From a virus, in the IMG/VR virus record IMGVR_UViG_3300042367_000627, positions 1 to 29,799 of that record: 29,799 bases of DNA. One strand, written 5' to 3'. Position numbers and translations under genes: made by a program. This document shows, piece after piece, positions 1 to 7,509 of the stretch (positions within the stretch are counted from its first letter, which is position 1; every line of letters begins with the position of its first letter). The notes below the pieces were generated by a model. The model ran no database searches. It was not told the origin of the DNA and saw nothing but the letters and a program-made list of their open reading frames with translations.

Positions 1-1722
1 CGCCTGACATCCGCCCCGGATGCCGCCGACACCGTGCACCGCATTCTGGAAAAGACCGTCCGCCATGTCTCCGTCGGCTACCGCGTCCACCGCTACGAGA
101 TCACCAAGCGCGAGGGCCAGCGCGAGCTTTGGCGCGCCGTCGACTGGGAGCCGATGGAGGTCTCTGCCGTCGCCATGCCCGCCGATCCCGGCGCGCATAT
201 CCGCGCCGCCGGGGCCGGACCCAATTCCGGCGCAGCCGCCCTCGCACCCTGCACACTCACCCGAAACGACACCCCCGCCGCCGATGCGGCCCATCAAAAG
301 GAGGCAGCGATGCCGAATGATACCCTGCCTCCGGGCGCCGAGACCGACGTCGTCCGCACGACGGCCACCGTCGAAACCCACGCAGCCATCAGCCCGTCCC
401 CGGCACCCACGGCCCCCTCCGCCGACACGATCCGGGCGGAGGAGCGCCAGCGCGCTGCCGAGATCACCACGCTCTGCCAGCGGCACGGCCTCGGCCTCGA
501 GTTCGGCGCGGACCTGATCGCGCGGGGTGTGGCGCTGGACGCCGCCCGCTCGGCGATCCTCGACCGGCTCGTCGCGCAGAACCCGACCACGCGTGGGGCA
601 GAGATCACTCCGGCGCGCGTCGGCGGGCCTTCGTCCACCGATCTGGGCTTTCGCGATGCCGTGACCGAAGCGCTGCTGCACCGCCACGAGCCGGGGCGGA
701 CGCCACTTTCCACCGATGCCCTCGAGTTCCGGGGCCTGACCCTGATGGAAATGGCGCGGATCGCGGTCGAGCGCCGGGGGGTCAACACCCGCGGCATGTC
801 GAAAATGGAACTGGCCACCGAGGCGCTGATGGGCCGGGCTTCGGTCGGCTATCATGCCACCGCGGACTTTCCCTTCCTGCTCGCCAACGTCGCGAACAAG
901 ACGCTGCGCTCGGCCTATGACTCCACGCCCCGCACCTTCACCGCCTGGGCCCGCCAGGCGACGATCACCGATTTCAAGCAGGTGCAGCGCACCCAGCTTG
1001 GCGGCGCACCCGATCTGCAGCGCGTGCCGGAGTCCGGGGAATTCACCTATGGGACCATCGGCGAGGGCCGTGAAGTCTATTCGCTCCTGACCTATGGCCG
1101 GATCGTCGGCATCACCCGGCAGACGCTGATCAACGACGATCTCGATGCCTTCACCCGGGTGCCGTCGGCCTTCGGCGCCTCGGCCGCCGATCTCGAAAGC
1201 GATCTGGTTTATTCGATCCTGACCACGAACCCGCTGATGGGCGACGGTCTCGCCCTCTTCGTCGCCGGCCACGGTAACCTTGGGACGGCGGCGGCCATCA
1301 CCGAGGCCTCACTGGCCGAAGCCTATCGGCTCTTCGGCAACCAGCGCGGGCTCGAGGGGCGACAGATCTCGATCCAGCCGCGCTACATCATCACGCCGCC
1401 CGGCACCCGGTCGGTCGAAGCGCGGAAGAACGTGACCGCCACGACGCCGATGGCGGTCGCGGGCGTGAACGCCTTCGCCGGGCGGCTGGAACCCATCGAG
1501 GAGCCACGGCTGATCCCGGCGGCAGGTGCCGATCCGTGGTTCCTCGTCGCCGATCCCTCGCGGATCGACACGGTGGAATACGGCTATCTCGAGGGCAATA
1601 CCGGCCCCTACACCGAGACCCGCACCGGTTTCGAGGTCGACGGCATCGAGATCAAGGCCCGCCACGACTTCGCCACCAAGGCGATCGACTGGCGCGGGAT
1701 GCTGCGCAACGCGGGCATCTGA
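1..1722 (+). CDS. Prohead protease/major capsid protein fusion (5' partial)
   Basis: The reading frame is open from base 1, so the true start lies outside the window; the GTG at 34 is probably internal. The first ~60 residues (SVGY, then WEPMEVSAVAMPADPGA) match the end of a phage prohead protease domain, where an EVS.V..PADPGA-like signature is typical. A proline/alanine-rich linker follows, then a scaffold-like segment. From about base 650 comes a Mu gpT-like major head subunit domain ending at GMLRNAGI. In such fusions the protease matures the capsid precursor during procapsid assembly. An in-frame ATG at 310 has a strong AGGAGG five bases upstream and could make a separate scaffold-capsid product of 470 residues. 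The next gene is a DUF2190 cement-like protein, as usual after capsid genes. The identification is confident; the exact domain boundaries are inferred. Confidence 0.85.
   Translation, partial: RLTSAPDAADTVHRILEKTVRHVSVGYRVHRYEITKREGQRELWRAVDWEPMEVSAVAMPADPGAHIRAAGAGPNSGAAALAPCTLTRNDTPAADAAHQKEAAMPNDTLPPGAETDVVRTTATVETHAAISPSPAPTAPSADTIRAEERQRAAEITTLCQRHGLGLEFGADLIARGVALDAARSAILDRLVAQNPTTRGAEITPARVGGPSSTDLGFRDAVTEALLHRHEPGRTPLSTDALEFRGLTLMEMARIAVERRGVNTRGMSKMELATEALMGRASVGYHATADFPFLLANVANKTLRSAYDSTPRTFTAWARQATITDFKQVQRTQLGGAPDLQRVPESGEFTYGTIGEGREVYSLLTYGRIVGITRQTLINDDLDAFTRVPSAFGASAADLESDLVYSILTTNPLMGDGLALFVAGHGNLGTAAAITEASLAEAYRLFGNQRGLEGRQISIQPRYIITPPGTRSVEARKNVTATTPMAVAGVNAFAGRLEPIEEPRLIPAAGADPWFLVADPSRIDTVEYGYLEGNTGPYTETRTGFEVDGIEIKARHDFATKAIDWRGMLRNAGI
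299..312 (+). promoter_or_regulatory. Internal ribosome binding site and in-frame start within the protease-capsid fusion
   Basis: AGGAGG at 299-304 lies five bases before ATG 310-312, which is in frame with the fusion. It is one of the best Shine-Dalgarno matches in the window and sits exactly at the linker between the protease and scaffold/capsid parts. This suggests independent translation of the capsid portion, comparable to the nested C/Nu3 arrangement of phage lambda. Expression of the short product is inferred. Confidence 0.6.
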
Positions 1723-1756
1723 CGCTTGACCCTTTTCCCCCTCAAGGAGCCAAGAC

Positions 1757-2092
1757 ATGGCGAAGAACTACATTCAGGAAGGCGACACAATCGTCATCAC
1801 GGCGGGCACCGCAGTCGCCTCCGGCGCGGGTGTCCAGGTGGGCCGCATCTTCGGTGTGGCTGCGAACGATATCGCCAGCGGCACCGAGGGCCCGATCAAT
1901 CTGACCGGGGTCCATGATCTGCCAAAGACTGCAGCCCAAGCATGGACCGCAGGCGCGCTGATCTACTGGACGGGCACGGCCTGCACCAACGTCGCGGCCA
2001 CCAACATCCTGATCGGCATCGCGACGCGGGCACAGCTCGCGGCGGATACGATCGGACGCGTGCGCCTGAACGGCGCGGGCATCACGCCGTGA
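1757..2092 (+). CDS. DUF2190 family protein, probable capsid cement/decoration protein
   Basis: This 111-residue protein starts at an ATG preceded by AAGGAG. It is a small beta-rich protein with the N-terminal pattern MAKNYIQEGDTI and a repeated glycine/alanine/threonine content typical of DUF2190. Members of that family usually sit directly after the major capsid gene and are thought to stabilise the capsid surface. It has no signal peptide or membrane segment. Its stop codon overlaps the GTG start of the next gene, so the two are probably translationally coupled. The family assignment is by motif and position; the cement function is inferred. Confidence 0.75.
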   Translation: MAKNYIQEGDTIVITAGTAVASGAGVQVGRIFGVAANDIASGTEGPINLTGVHDLPKTAAQAWTAGALIYWTGTACTNVAATNILIGIATRAQLAADTIGRVRLNGAGITP

Positions 2093-2403
2093 CGGCGTTC
2101 ACTGCCGCGACGTCCGCGCTGTTTCGCGACCCGAACATCGCCGTGGATGCCCTCTACCGCCCGGGCGGCATCGGCAATGGTGTCGCCATCCGCGTCATCC
2201 GATCCGCACCGGATCAGGTCGCCGCCTTCGGCGAGGGCCGCTTCGTCACGGATACGGTGCTGATCGCGGTCTGTGTTGCCGATGCGCCGGACCTTGCCTC
2301 CGGTGACACGATCGAGGTCAACGGAGTGCTGTTCGAAGTCCGGGCCGATCCGGTCCGTGATGCCGACCGGCTGGTCTGGTCGGCAGAGGCGCGGGCGCTG
2401 TGA
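2089..2403 (+). CDS. Probable head-tail joining protein
   Basis: This 104-residue protein starts at GTG 2089, which overlaps the stop codon of the DUF2190 gene (GTGA). The N-terminus (VTAFTAATSALFRDPNIAVD) and the end (VRDADRLVWSAEARAL) resemble small phage head-tail attachment proteins of the lambda FII type found between capsid and tail genes in Rhodobacteraceae prophages. Such proteins form a ring at the portal vertex to which the finished tail binds. The reading frame stays open far upstream, but the coding start fits only here because the preceding gene occupies that DNA. Position strongly supports the role; sequence similarity alone is modest. Confidence 0.6.
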   Translation: MTAFTAATSALFRDPNIAVDALYRPGGIGNGVAIRVIRSAPDQVAAFGEGRFVTDTVLIAVCVADAPDLASGDTIEVNGVLFEVRADPVRDADRLVWSAEARAL

Positions 2404-3053
2404 GGCTCTCCGTTCGCGTCGAAGGCGACTTCGTGGAGATCACCGGCAGTTCCGTGGCCGAGGGCAAATCCGCCGTCACGCGCGGCGTGGCGGCGGCGGG
2501 CGCGGGATTGCAGGCCGACTGGCGCGCGCAGATCGCGGCGGCGGGACTTGGCCCCAAACTGGCCCGCACGATCCGGCGCGAGGTCTATCCGCAGTCCGGC
2601 ACCTCATTACGCGCGGCAGCGCTGGTCTGGAGCAAGGCGAGCGAGATCATCGATGCCTTCGACCGGGGCGCGCTGATCCGCTCCGCCGACGGCTTCTGGC
2701 TGGCGATCCCGCTGGCGGCAGCCGGGGCCAGGGGCGCAGGCGGCAAGCGGATCACCCCGGGCGGTTGGGAACAGCGCACCGGACGGCGGCTGCGCTTCGT
2801 CTATCGGCGCGGGCGGCCCAGCCTGCTGGTCGCCGACGATGCGCGGCTGAACAGCCGCGGCCTTGCCGCCTCGAAAGGCGGGCGGCGGCGGCGCGACGGC
2901 ACCCTCACCGGCGCGCAGACCGTCCCGGTGTTCCTGCTGGTGCCACAGGTGAAGCTGGCAAAGCGCCTCGACCTCGGCAAGGCGGCCATCGCCTGGCAGA
3001 ACCGCCTGCCGGGCCTGATCCTCGCCAACTGGCCGGAAGGAACCCGCCGATGA
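2400..3053 (+). CDS. DUF6441 family phage protein (tail-associated)
   Basis: This 217-residue protein starts at GTG 2400, overlapping the previous stop by four bases. It has the layout I associate with DUF6441: an N-terminal RLSVRVEGDF strand, a conserved ARTIRREVYP segment, VWSKASEIIDAFDRGA, and the block RFVYRRGRPSLLVADDARLNSRG near residues 130-155. It ends in a basic, amphipathic tail. The family occurs between head-tail joining and tail terminator genes, the place of HK97 gp10-like minor tail or head-closure proteins. Its biochemical role is not established. Arginine richness and lack of membrane segments fit a structural protein. Confidence 0.65.
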   Translation: MRLSVRVEGDFVEITGSSVAEGKSAVTRGVAAAGAGLQADWRAQIAAAGLGPKLARTIRREVYPQSGTSLRAAALVWSKASEIIDAFDRGALIRSADGFWLAIPLAAAGARGAGGKRITPGGWEQRTGRRLRFVYRRGRPSLLVADDARLNSRGLAASKGGRRRRDGTLTGAQTVPVFLLVPQVKLAKRLDLGKAAIAWQNRLPGLILANWPEGTRR

Positions 3054-3469
3054 GTACGCGCGAGACGATCCTCGAGTCCTTGCGGCTGGTCCTCGCCAGC
3101 ATCCCCGGCGCGCGGGTGCTGCGGAACGAACCATTGCCCGGTCGCATCCCAGCGGGCGGGATGGTGATCCTCCGCGACGGCGATCCGGGGCAACCCGAAG
3201 TCACCCTGTCGCCGCTGCGCTATCACTACGAACATCGCGCCGGGATCGACGTGCTGATCCAGAAAGCCTCGGGGCGCGACGCGGCCTTCGATGCGCTCTG
3301 CGCTGCCATCGGGGCCCGGATCGCCGTCGACCGGACGCTGGGCGGGCTTTGCGACTGGTGCGAGGCCGAGGCCCCGGAACCCGTGGAGATCACAGCCGAG
3401 GGCGGCGAGCCGATCAAGGCCGCGACGGTCGCGGTGATCCTGACCTATTCGACCGCCAATCCGCTCTGA
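3050..3469 (+). CDS. Probable tail completion/tail terminator protein
   Basis: This 139-residue protein starts at ATG 3050 with GGAAGG upstream and a four-base overlap (ATGA) with the preceding gene. It begins MSTRETILESLRLVLASIPGA, typical of small phage proteins just before the tail tube gene, and ends in a beta strand (ATVAVILTYSTANPL). Its size and position match lambda U/Z-like proteins that cap the tail tube. Related proteins are sometimes labelled acyl-CoA transferase in databases, but nothing here supports an enzyme. The function is inferred from gene order. Confidence 0.55.
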   Translation: MSTRETILESLRLVLASIPGARVLRNEPLPGRIPAGGMVILRDGDPGQPEVTLSPLRYHYEHRAGIDVLIQKASGRDAAFDALCAAIGARIAVDRTLGGLCDWCEAEAPEPVEITAEGGEPIKAATVAVILTYSTANPL

Positions 3470-3501
3470 TCCACACAGTATACATATAGAGGAGTCCGAC
3501 G

Positions 3502-4440
3502 ATGGCACGCGCACAGGGCGCGCGGGCGCAGATGGCGCTCGCCTTCGAGACAGTCTACGGCACAGCGCCGGCGACGGGATACCGTTTTGTCCCCTTCGCC
3601 TCGACCACCCTTGGCAGCGAGCAGCCGCTGCTGGCCTCGGAACTTCTCGGCTACGGTCGCGATCCGCAGGCCCCGCTCCGCGATGCCTTCACCGCCGACG
3701 GCGACGTGGTGATCCCGATCGATGTGGAGAACTTCGGCTTCTGGCTGAAAGGCGCCTTCGGCTCGCCGGTCACCACCGGCACGGTGCCGAAGGTCCATAC
3801 CTTCCAGTCCGGCGGCTGGACCCTGCCGAGCCTTGCCATCGAGACGCAGATGCCGGAGGTGCCGCGCTTTGCGATGTATTCCGGCTGCGTGGTCGACGGC
3901 CTCTCCTGGGAGATGCGCCGGTCGGGACTTCTCACCGCCACGGCGACACTGGTCGCGCAGAACGAGGTGGTTGCGGCCGCCACGGCAGCCGGTGCGCCGA
4001 CATCGCTGTCGCTGGCCCGCTTTGGGCATTTCAACGGGTCAATCCAGCGCAACGGGGCGCCCATCGGCAACATCCTCTCCGCCCGGATTGCCTATGCCAA
4101 CAATCTCGACCGGATCGACAGCATTCGCGCCGACGGACGGATCGAAGGCGCGGACCCGTCCATTGCATCGCTGACCGGCACGCTTGAGGCGCGATTCGAC
4201 GATCTCACGCTCTACAACCAGGCTATCGCGGGCACGCCCTGCGAGTTGATCTTCGCCTACAGCCAGGGCGCCAACGCCGCCTTCAGCTTCACCGCCCATG
4301 CCGTCTATCTGCCGCGTCCCCGGATCGCCATCGAAGGCCCCGGCGGCATTCAGGCGACCTTCGACTGGCAGGGGGCCCGCGCCATCTCCCCTGCTCGCAT
4401 GTGCACCGCCGTCCTCACCAACTCTGTCGCGAGCTACTGA
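3502..4440 (+). CDS. Phage tail tube (major tail) protein
   Basis: This 312-residue protein starts at an ATG preceded by GAGGAG. It has the features of the Phage_tube_2 family: MALAFETVYGTAPATGYRFVPF at the N-terminus, long alternating beta strands, the DGDVVIPIDVENFGFWLKGAFG block near residues 68-90, and a C-terminal IAIEGPGGIQATFDWQGA strand. It should polymerise into the tail tube through which DNA passes. It is the only gene in this stretch preceded by a spacer (about 32 bases, AT-rich, with TATACATATA) instead of an overlap. That spacer may allow extra expression of this abundant protein, but I see no convincing -35 box. Confidence 0.8.
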   Translation: MARAQGARAQMALAFETVYGTAPATGYRFVPFASTTLGSEQPLLASELLGYGRDPQAPLRDAFTADGDVVIPIDVENFGFWLKGAFGSPVTTGTVPKVHTFQSGGWTLPSLAIETQMPEVPRFAMYSGCVVDGLSWEMRRSGLLTATATLVAQNEVVAAATAAGAPTSLSLARFGHFNGSIQRNGAPIGNILSARIAYANNLDRIDSIRADGRIEGADPSIASLTGTLEARFDDLTLYNQAIAGTPCELIFAYSQGANAAFSFTAHAVYLPRPRIAIEGPGGIQATFDWQGARAISPARMCTAVLTNSVASY

Positions 4441-4442
4441 CC

Positions 4443-4877
4443 ATGATCAGCCTGACCCTGTCCCGCGAGCCTGAATGGCTCGACCTCACCCATGGCGTGA
4501 CCGTTCTGATCCGCCCGCTGACCGCGGCGATCTTTTCGGCCGCGCGCGCCGATCTCGAGGCCGACGACCTGATCGACGCCGAGGCGCAGGAGATCGCTGC
4601 CGCCCTCGTCAAGGCGATTGCGCGCCGGACCATCCTGTCCTGGGAGGGTGTCGGCGATGCCGAGGGGAACGTGATCGAACCGGACGAGACGGCGATCAAC
4701 GCGCTCTTCGATCTCTGGCCGATCTACGAGGCATTCAACGAGCGTTTCATCGCCCGCTGGCTGCTGCTCGGTGACGAGGGAAACGGCTCTGCGCCCTTGC
4801 CGACTGGCACTTCGGCGGGGGCGCCGGATATTGCGCCGCCTGTCCCCGGCGCTGCGCCGACTGCCCCGCCCGGCTGA
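4443..4877 (+). CDS. Tail assembly chaperone, short product (lambda G analogue)
   Basis: This 144-residue protein starts two bases after the tail tube stop. It is mostly helical and acidic (MISLTLSREPEWLDLTHGV, then ADLEADDLIDAEAQEIAAAL) and ends in a low-complexity proline/alanine tail. Between tail tube and tape measure genes, phages of this type encode a chaperone that coats the tape measure protein, usually as a short and a frameshifted long product. A G GGA AAC heptamer in this frame at 4778-4784 starts the -1 extension described separately. The first 114 residues would be shared by both products. Confidence 0.7.
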   Translation: MISLTLSREPEWLDLTHGVTVLIRPLTAAIFSAARADLEADDLIDAEAQEIAAALVKAIARRTILSWEGVGDAEGNVIEPDETAINALFDLWPIYEAFNERFIARWLLLGDEGNGSAPLPTGTSAGAPDIAPPVPGAAPTAPPG

Positions 4878-5125
4878 ACCAGCCGCGCACTGCCGAGGGC
4901 TGGCAGGTCTGGGACCTTGTGCAGCGCCTCGGCGGCCAGATGCGGGTGATCCCGGGCGCTGTCGTCGGCATCGACATGGGTGCCGCCTTTGAACTCGCCC
5001 GGGCGCTGGGCGTGGAGGCGCGCCTTGTCGCCGAATGGCTGCCCGGCATCGAGGCCGTGATGGTGCGGCGGATGAATGAACAGGCCCGAGGGCAAGCGGA
5101 CAAGGGAGGACGGATTGATGGCTGA
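4443..5125 (+). CDS. Tail assembly chaperone, -1 frameshift product (lambda GT analogue)
   Basis: Shifting back one base at 4784 joins the 114 N-terminal residues to a -1 frame that is open from 4775 to its stop at 5123-5125, giving about 227 residues. The extension has no convincing start codon of its own. It contains a compact four-cysteine motif and then a conserved-looking domain (GWQVWDLVQRLGGQ, then AEWLPGIEAVMVRRMNEQ) that I associate with DUF7697 phage proteins placed before tape measure genes. As with lambda G-T, the extension would bind the tail tube protein while the shared part binds the tape measure. An alternative is separate translation from GTG 4919, which lacks a good ribosome site. 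The extended protein is predicted from the sequence only. Confidence 0.7.
4778..4784 (+). promoter_or_regulatory. Programmed -1 ribosomal frameshift slippery heptamer
   Basis: G GGA AAC fits the X XXY YYZ rule, with the zero-frame codons GGA (4779-4781) and AAC (4782-4784) in exactly the right phase. The -1 frame has a stop at 4772-4774, just upstream, and is then open for 113 codons. Lambda uses the closely related GGGAAAG at the same gene position. Downstream DNA is very GC-rich and could form a stimulatory structure, which I did not fold. Confidence 0.75.
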
Positions 5126-6707
5126 ACGGAAAGTCTCCGTCCGCCTTGGTGTTGTTGGCGGCAAGCAAGTCGAGGATCAGCTGCGCCGGATCGGGACGAC
5201 CGGAAGCGACGCCTTCCGCAAGGTCGGCCGCGATGGCGCGCATGCCTTCAGCCAGATCGAACGCGCCAGCGGCTCGGGCCGTGCCGCGATCGCCAACACC
5301 GCCTTCCAGATTCAGGACCTCGCTGTGCAGATCGCGGGTGGGACCAGCGCCAGCCGGGCGCTCGCGCAGCAACTGCCGCAACTCCTGGGCGGCCTGGGGG
5401 TCATGGGGGCCGTGGCCGGTGCGGCGGCGGCGATCTTCATCCCCTTCGCAGCCTCCCTCTTCGACACGGCGGACGCAACCGCCGCGGTGGTCGAGGAGAT
5501 GCTCGGCGCAGGCGGGTCCATCGGCGCGGTGGAAAGTGCCGTCTCGGCCCTTGAGGCAACGCAGCGCGCCTATAACGCGGCGATTTCCCAGACCGGCGGG
5601 GCGTCGTCCTCGGCGGCGGCGCTGGTGATCGCGAACTCGGCGGCGGAATTCGAGGCGCGCAAGCAGATCCTCGCGGTCGAGTTGGAACTCCTGCGCATCC
5701 GGCGGAAGGAGGGTGCCGAGTCTGCCACCAACCTGCGCGACGGCATCGCGGCCGAGCGCAACAACCAACTGTCGCGGATCATCGGCGGCATGCAGAACGA
5801 CATCCGCTTCACCGGCACCGACCGGGCGGGTGGCACCCTGTCCGACTACGTGAACATCGGCCCGCGCAGCGTCGCTGAGTCCGGCGTCACCCCGGACATG
5901 GTGGAGGCCTACCGCGAGGGCACCAAGCTGGACCGGCTGGCGCTGCAAAAGCTGGACGCAGAGAACACTCTGGCCGACCTTGCCATCACCAATGCCGAAG
6001 AGCTGATGACCACGAAGTTCGAGCAGGTCGCCGCCGGGGCAGAGGCCGTCGTGCCCGCCGCCGGCCGCGCGGGCGGGGCCGTCCGTCAAGCCGGGCAGGA
6101 TGCAGGCCAGGGCGGCGAAGCGGCCACAGCGGGCTGGGCGCTGGCCGTCGAGGCCCTCGATCAGTACGCGGCCAGCGCGCGCGACATCGGCAAGGACATC
6201 GGCGCGAGCCTTGTGGGCGCCTTCCGCTCCGCCGAAGACGCGATCGGCAATTTCGTGAAGACCGGCAAGCTGGATTTCGGCAGCCTTGTCACCAGCATGA
6301 TCGCCGATCTGGCCAAGCTTGGCGCGCGCCGGTTCATTCTCGGACCGCTGGCGGGCGTGCTGTCGGGCGCGTTGGGCAGTGGCGCGGTCGGCCAGGCGCT
6401 GGCGGGCGTGTTCCACGAGGGCGGCACGGTCGGCGCGGGCGGGGTGACCCGGGCCGTCCCGGCTGCCACCTTCCTCGGCGCGCCGCGGATGCATTCCGGC
6501 GGCTGGGCAGGCCTTGCCGCCGATGAGGTGCCCGCGATCCTGCAGCGCGGCGAGCGGGTGCTGTCGCGCGACGAGGCCCGGGGCTACGGCCAGCCGTCGG
6601 TCAACGTCACCATTCAGGCGCGTGACGCGCAAAGCTTCCGGCAATCCCGCAGTCAGGTTGCGGCAGATATCGCGCGCGCCGTCCAGGCCGGGCGGAGAGG
6701 ACTGTGA
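5118..6707 (+). CDS. Tail length tape measure protein
   Basis: This 529-residue protein starts at ATG 5118 with GGGAGGA seven bases upstream; an earlier in-frame ATG at 5076 lies inside the preceding gene. The N-terminus (MAERKVSVRLGVVGG) leads into helical, alanine/glutamine-rich sequence. A strongly hydrophobic stretch at residues 87-115 follows, then a helical central region. The C-terminal part (SLVGAFRSAEDAIGNFVKTGKLDFGSLV, then HEGGTVG and LQRGERVLSRDEARGYGQPS) is typical of lambda-type tape measure C-terminal domains. It sets tail length and is ejected during infection. It is short for the family; at about 0.15 nm per residue it would give a tail near 80 nm. Its last ~80 bases are duplicated downstream. 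Confidence 0.9.
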   Translation: MAERKVSVRLGVVGGKQVEDQLRRIGTTGSDAFRKVGRDGAHAFSQIERASGSGRAAIANTAFQIQDLAVQIAGGTSASRALAQQLPQLLGGLGVMGAVAGAAAAIFIPFAASLFDTADATAAVVEEMLGAGGSIGAVESAVSALEATQRAYNAAISQTGGASSSAAALVIANSAAEFEARKQILAVELELLRIRRKEGAESATNLRDGIAAERNNQLSRIIGGMQNDIRFTGTDRAGGTLSDYVNIGPRSVAESGVTPDMVEAYREGTKLDRLALQKLDAENTLADLAITNAEELMTTKFEQVAAGAEAVVPAAGRAGGAVRQAGQDAGQGGEAATAGWALAVEALDQYAASARDIGKDIGASLVGAFRSAEDAIGNFVKTGKLDFGSLVTSMIADLAKLGARRFILGPLAGVLSGALGSGAVGQALAGVFHEGGTVGAGGVTRAVPAATFLGAPRMHSGGWAGLAADEVPAILQRGERVLSRDEARGYGQPSVNVTIQARDAQSFRQSRSQVAADIARAVQAGRRGL

Positions 6708-6754
6708 GCGATAACCATGAATAGGCATGTACTCTCACATGGCAGCCGCCGCGG

Positions 6755-6878
6755 CGCGCAAAGCTTCCGGCAATCGCGCAGTCAAGGTGAGGCCGAAGAG
6801 CGGAACGTCCGGGGGACGTTCCGTCGGCCGAACGCGGATATCGCGCGTGCGGTGCAGGCCGGGCGGAGGAACCTCTGA
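6755..6878 (+). repeat. Imperfect direct repeat of the tape measure 3' end
   Basis: Bases 6755-6787 match 6626-6658 with few differences, and 6834-6878 match 6663-6707 likewise. Both copies end in a TGA stop. The downstream copy carries about 45 extra bases between the two matching blocks. Confidence 0.75.
6801..6823. repeat. Perfect 10-bp hairpin inside the duplicated segment
   Basis: CGGAACGTCC (6801-6810), loop GGG, GGACGTTCCG (6814-6823): ten perfect pairs with no T-tract. It lies in the sequence that distinguishes the second repeat copy, so it may be a small inserted palindromic element rather than a terminator. Confidence 0.7.
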
Positions 6879-7504
6879 TGGCGTTTCACGAGGTCCGGTT
6901 CCCGGACACGATCAGCCGCGGGGCGCGGGGCGGGCCGGAACGGCGCACCCAGATCGTAGCGCTGTCCTCGGGCGACGAGGAGCGCAACGCCTCCTGGGCC
7001 AATTCCCGGCGGCGCTACGATGTCTCCTTTGGCGTCCGGCGGGCCGACGATCTGGCGGCGGTGGTGGCCTTCTTCGAGGCACGCAACGGGAGGCTTTATG
7101 GCTTCCGCTTCAAGGACTGGTCGGATTTCAAGTCCTGCGTGCCCTCGGCGGCGCGGGGCTTCGCCGACCAGCCCATCGGGACCGGCACCGGATCGAACCG
7201 CTTCTTCCAGCTTGCCAAGACCTACGCCTCCGGCGCGCAGTCCTGGACGCGGACCATCGTCAAGCCGGTGGCTGGAACCGTTCGCGTGGCACTTGGCGGC
7301 GTGGAGCAGTTGTCGGGCTGGACGGTCGACACGACGACCGGGATCGTCAGCTTCACCACGGCACCAGGATCGGGCGTCGCGGTCGCGGCAGGCTTCGAAT
7401 TCGACGTGCCGGTGCGCTTCGACAGCGACTCCCTGGACGTGAACCTCGACATCGAGCGCCTCGGCTCGATCACCTCGATTCCGCTGTTTGAGATCAGACG
7501 ATGA
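6878..7504 (+). CDS. DUF2460 protein, GTA g12-like distal tail protein
   Basis: This 208-residue protein starts at ATG 6878, overlapping the stop of the preceding repeat. It begins MAFHEVRFPDTISRGARGGP and contains RRRYDVSFGVRRADDLAAVVAFFEARNGRLYGFRFKDWSDF, hallmarks of DUF2460 (the TIGR02217-like family). Its homologue in the Rhodobacter gene transfer agent, g12, forms the distal ring joining the tail tube to the baseplate hub. It ends SITSIPLFEIRR, with the stop codon inside an ATGA at 7501-7504. That is the usual overlap with the next tail gene, but here the next tail gene is 900 bases away beyond a toxin-antitoxin pair. Confidence 0.85.
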   Translation: MAFHEVRFPDTISRGARGGPERRTQIVALSSGDEERNASWANSRRRYDVSFGVRRADDLAAVVAFFEARNGRLYGFRFKDWSDFKSCVPSAARGFADQPIGTGTGSNRFFQLAKTYASGAQSWTRTIVKPVAGTVRVALGGVEQLSGWTVDTTTGIVSFTTAPGSGVAVAAGFEFDVPVRFDSDSLDVNLDIERLGSITSIPLFEIRR

Positions 7505-7509
7505 AGGCT

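Larger units (their letters stand above)
6717..6878 (+). pseudogene. Duplicated tape measure 3' end with insert (53-codon open frame)
   Basis: This open frame is in the same phase as the tape measure gene and runs from ATG 6717 to a TGA that overlaps the next start (TGATG). Its second half repeats the tape measure C-terminus: QSFRQSRSQ recurs, and ADIARAVQAGRRNL mirrors ADIARAVQAGRRGL. A stretch of about 45 bases with a hairpin separates the two matching parts. There is no convincing ribosome site. The TGATG overlap with DUF2460 is the normal operon junction, so this copy may be the original gene end and the upstream copy the new one. Translation as a small protein is unlikely but possible. 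Confidence 0.5.

Noticed and set aside
3476-3494. A promoter in the AT-rich spacer before the tail tube gene
   Set aside because: TATACA is present, but there is no acceptable -35 box at the right distance. The ribosome site alone may explain the spacer.
4434-6728. A 764-codon open frame on the minus strand
   Set aside because: It is antisense to the tail chaperone and tape measure genes, which have clear family sequence and ribosome sites. GC-rich DNA gives long empty frames opposite real genes.
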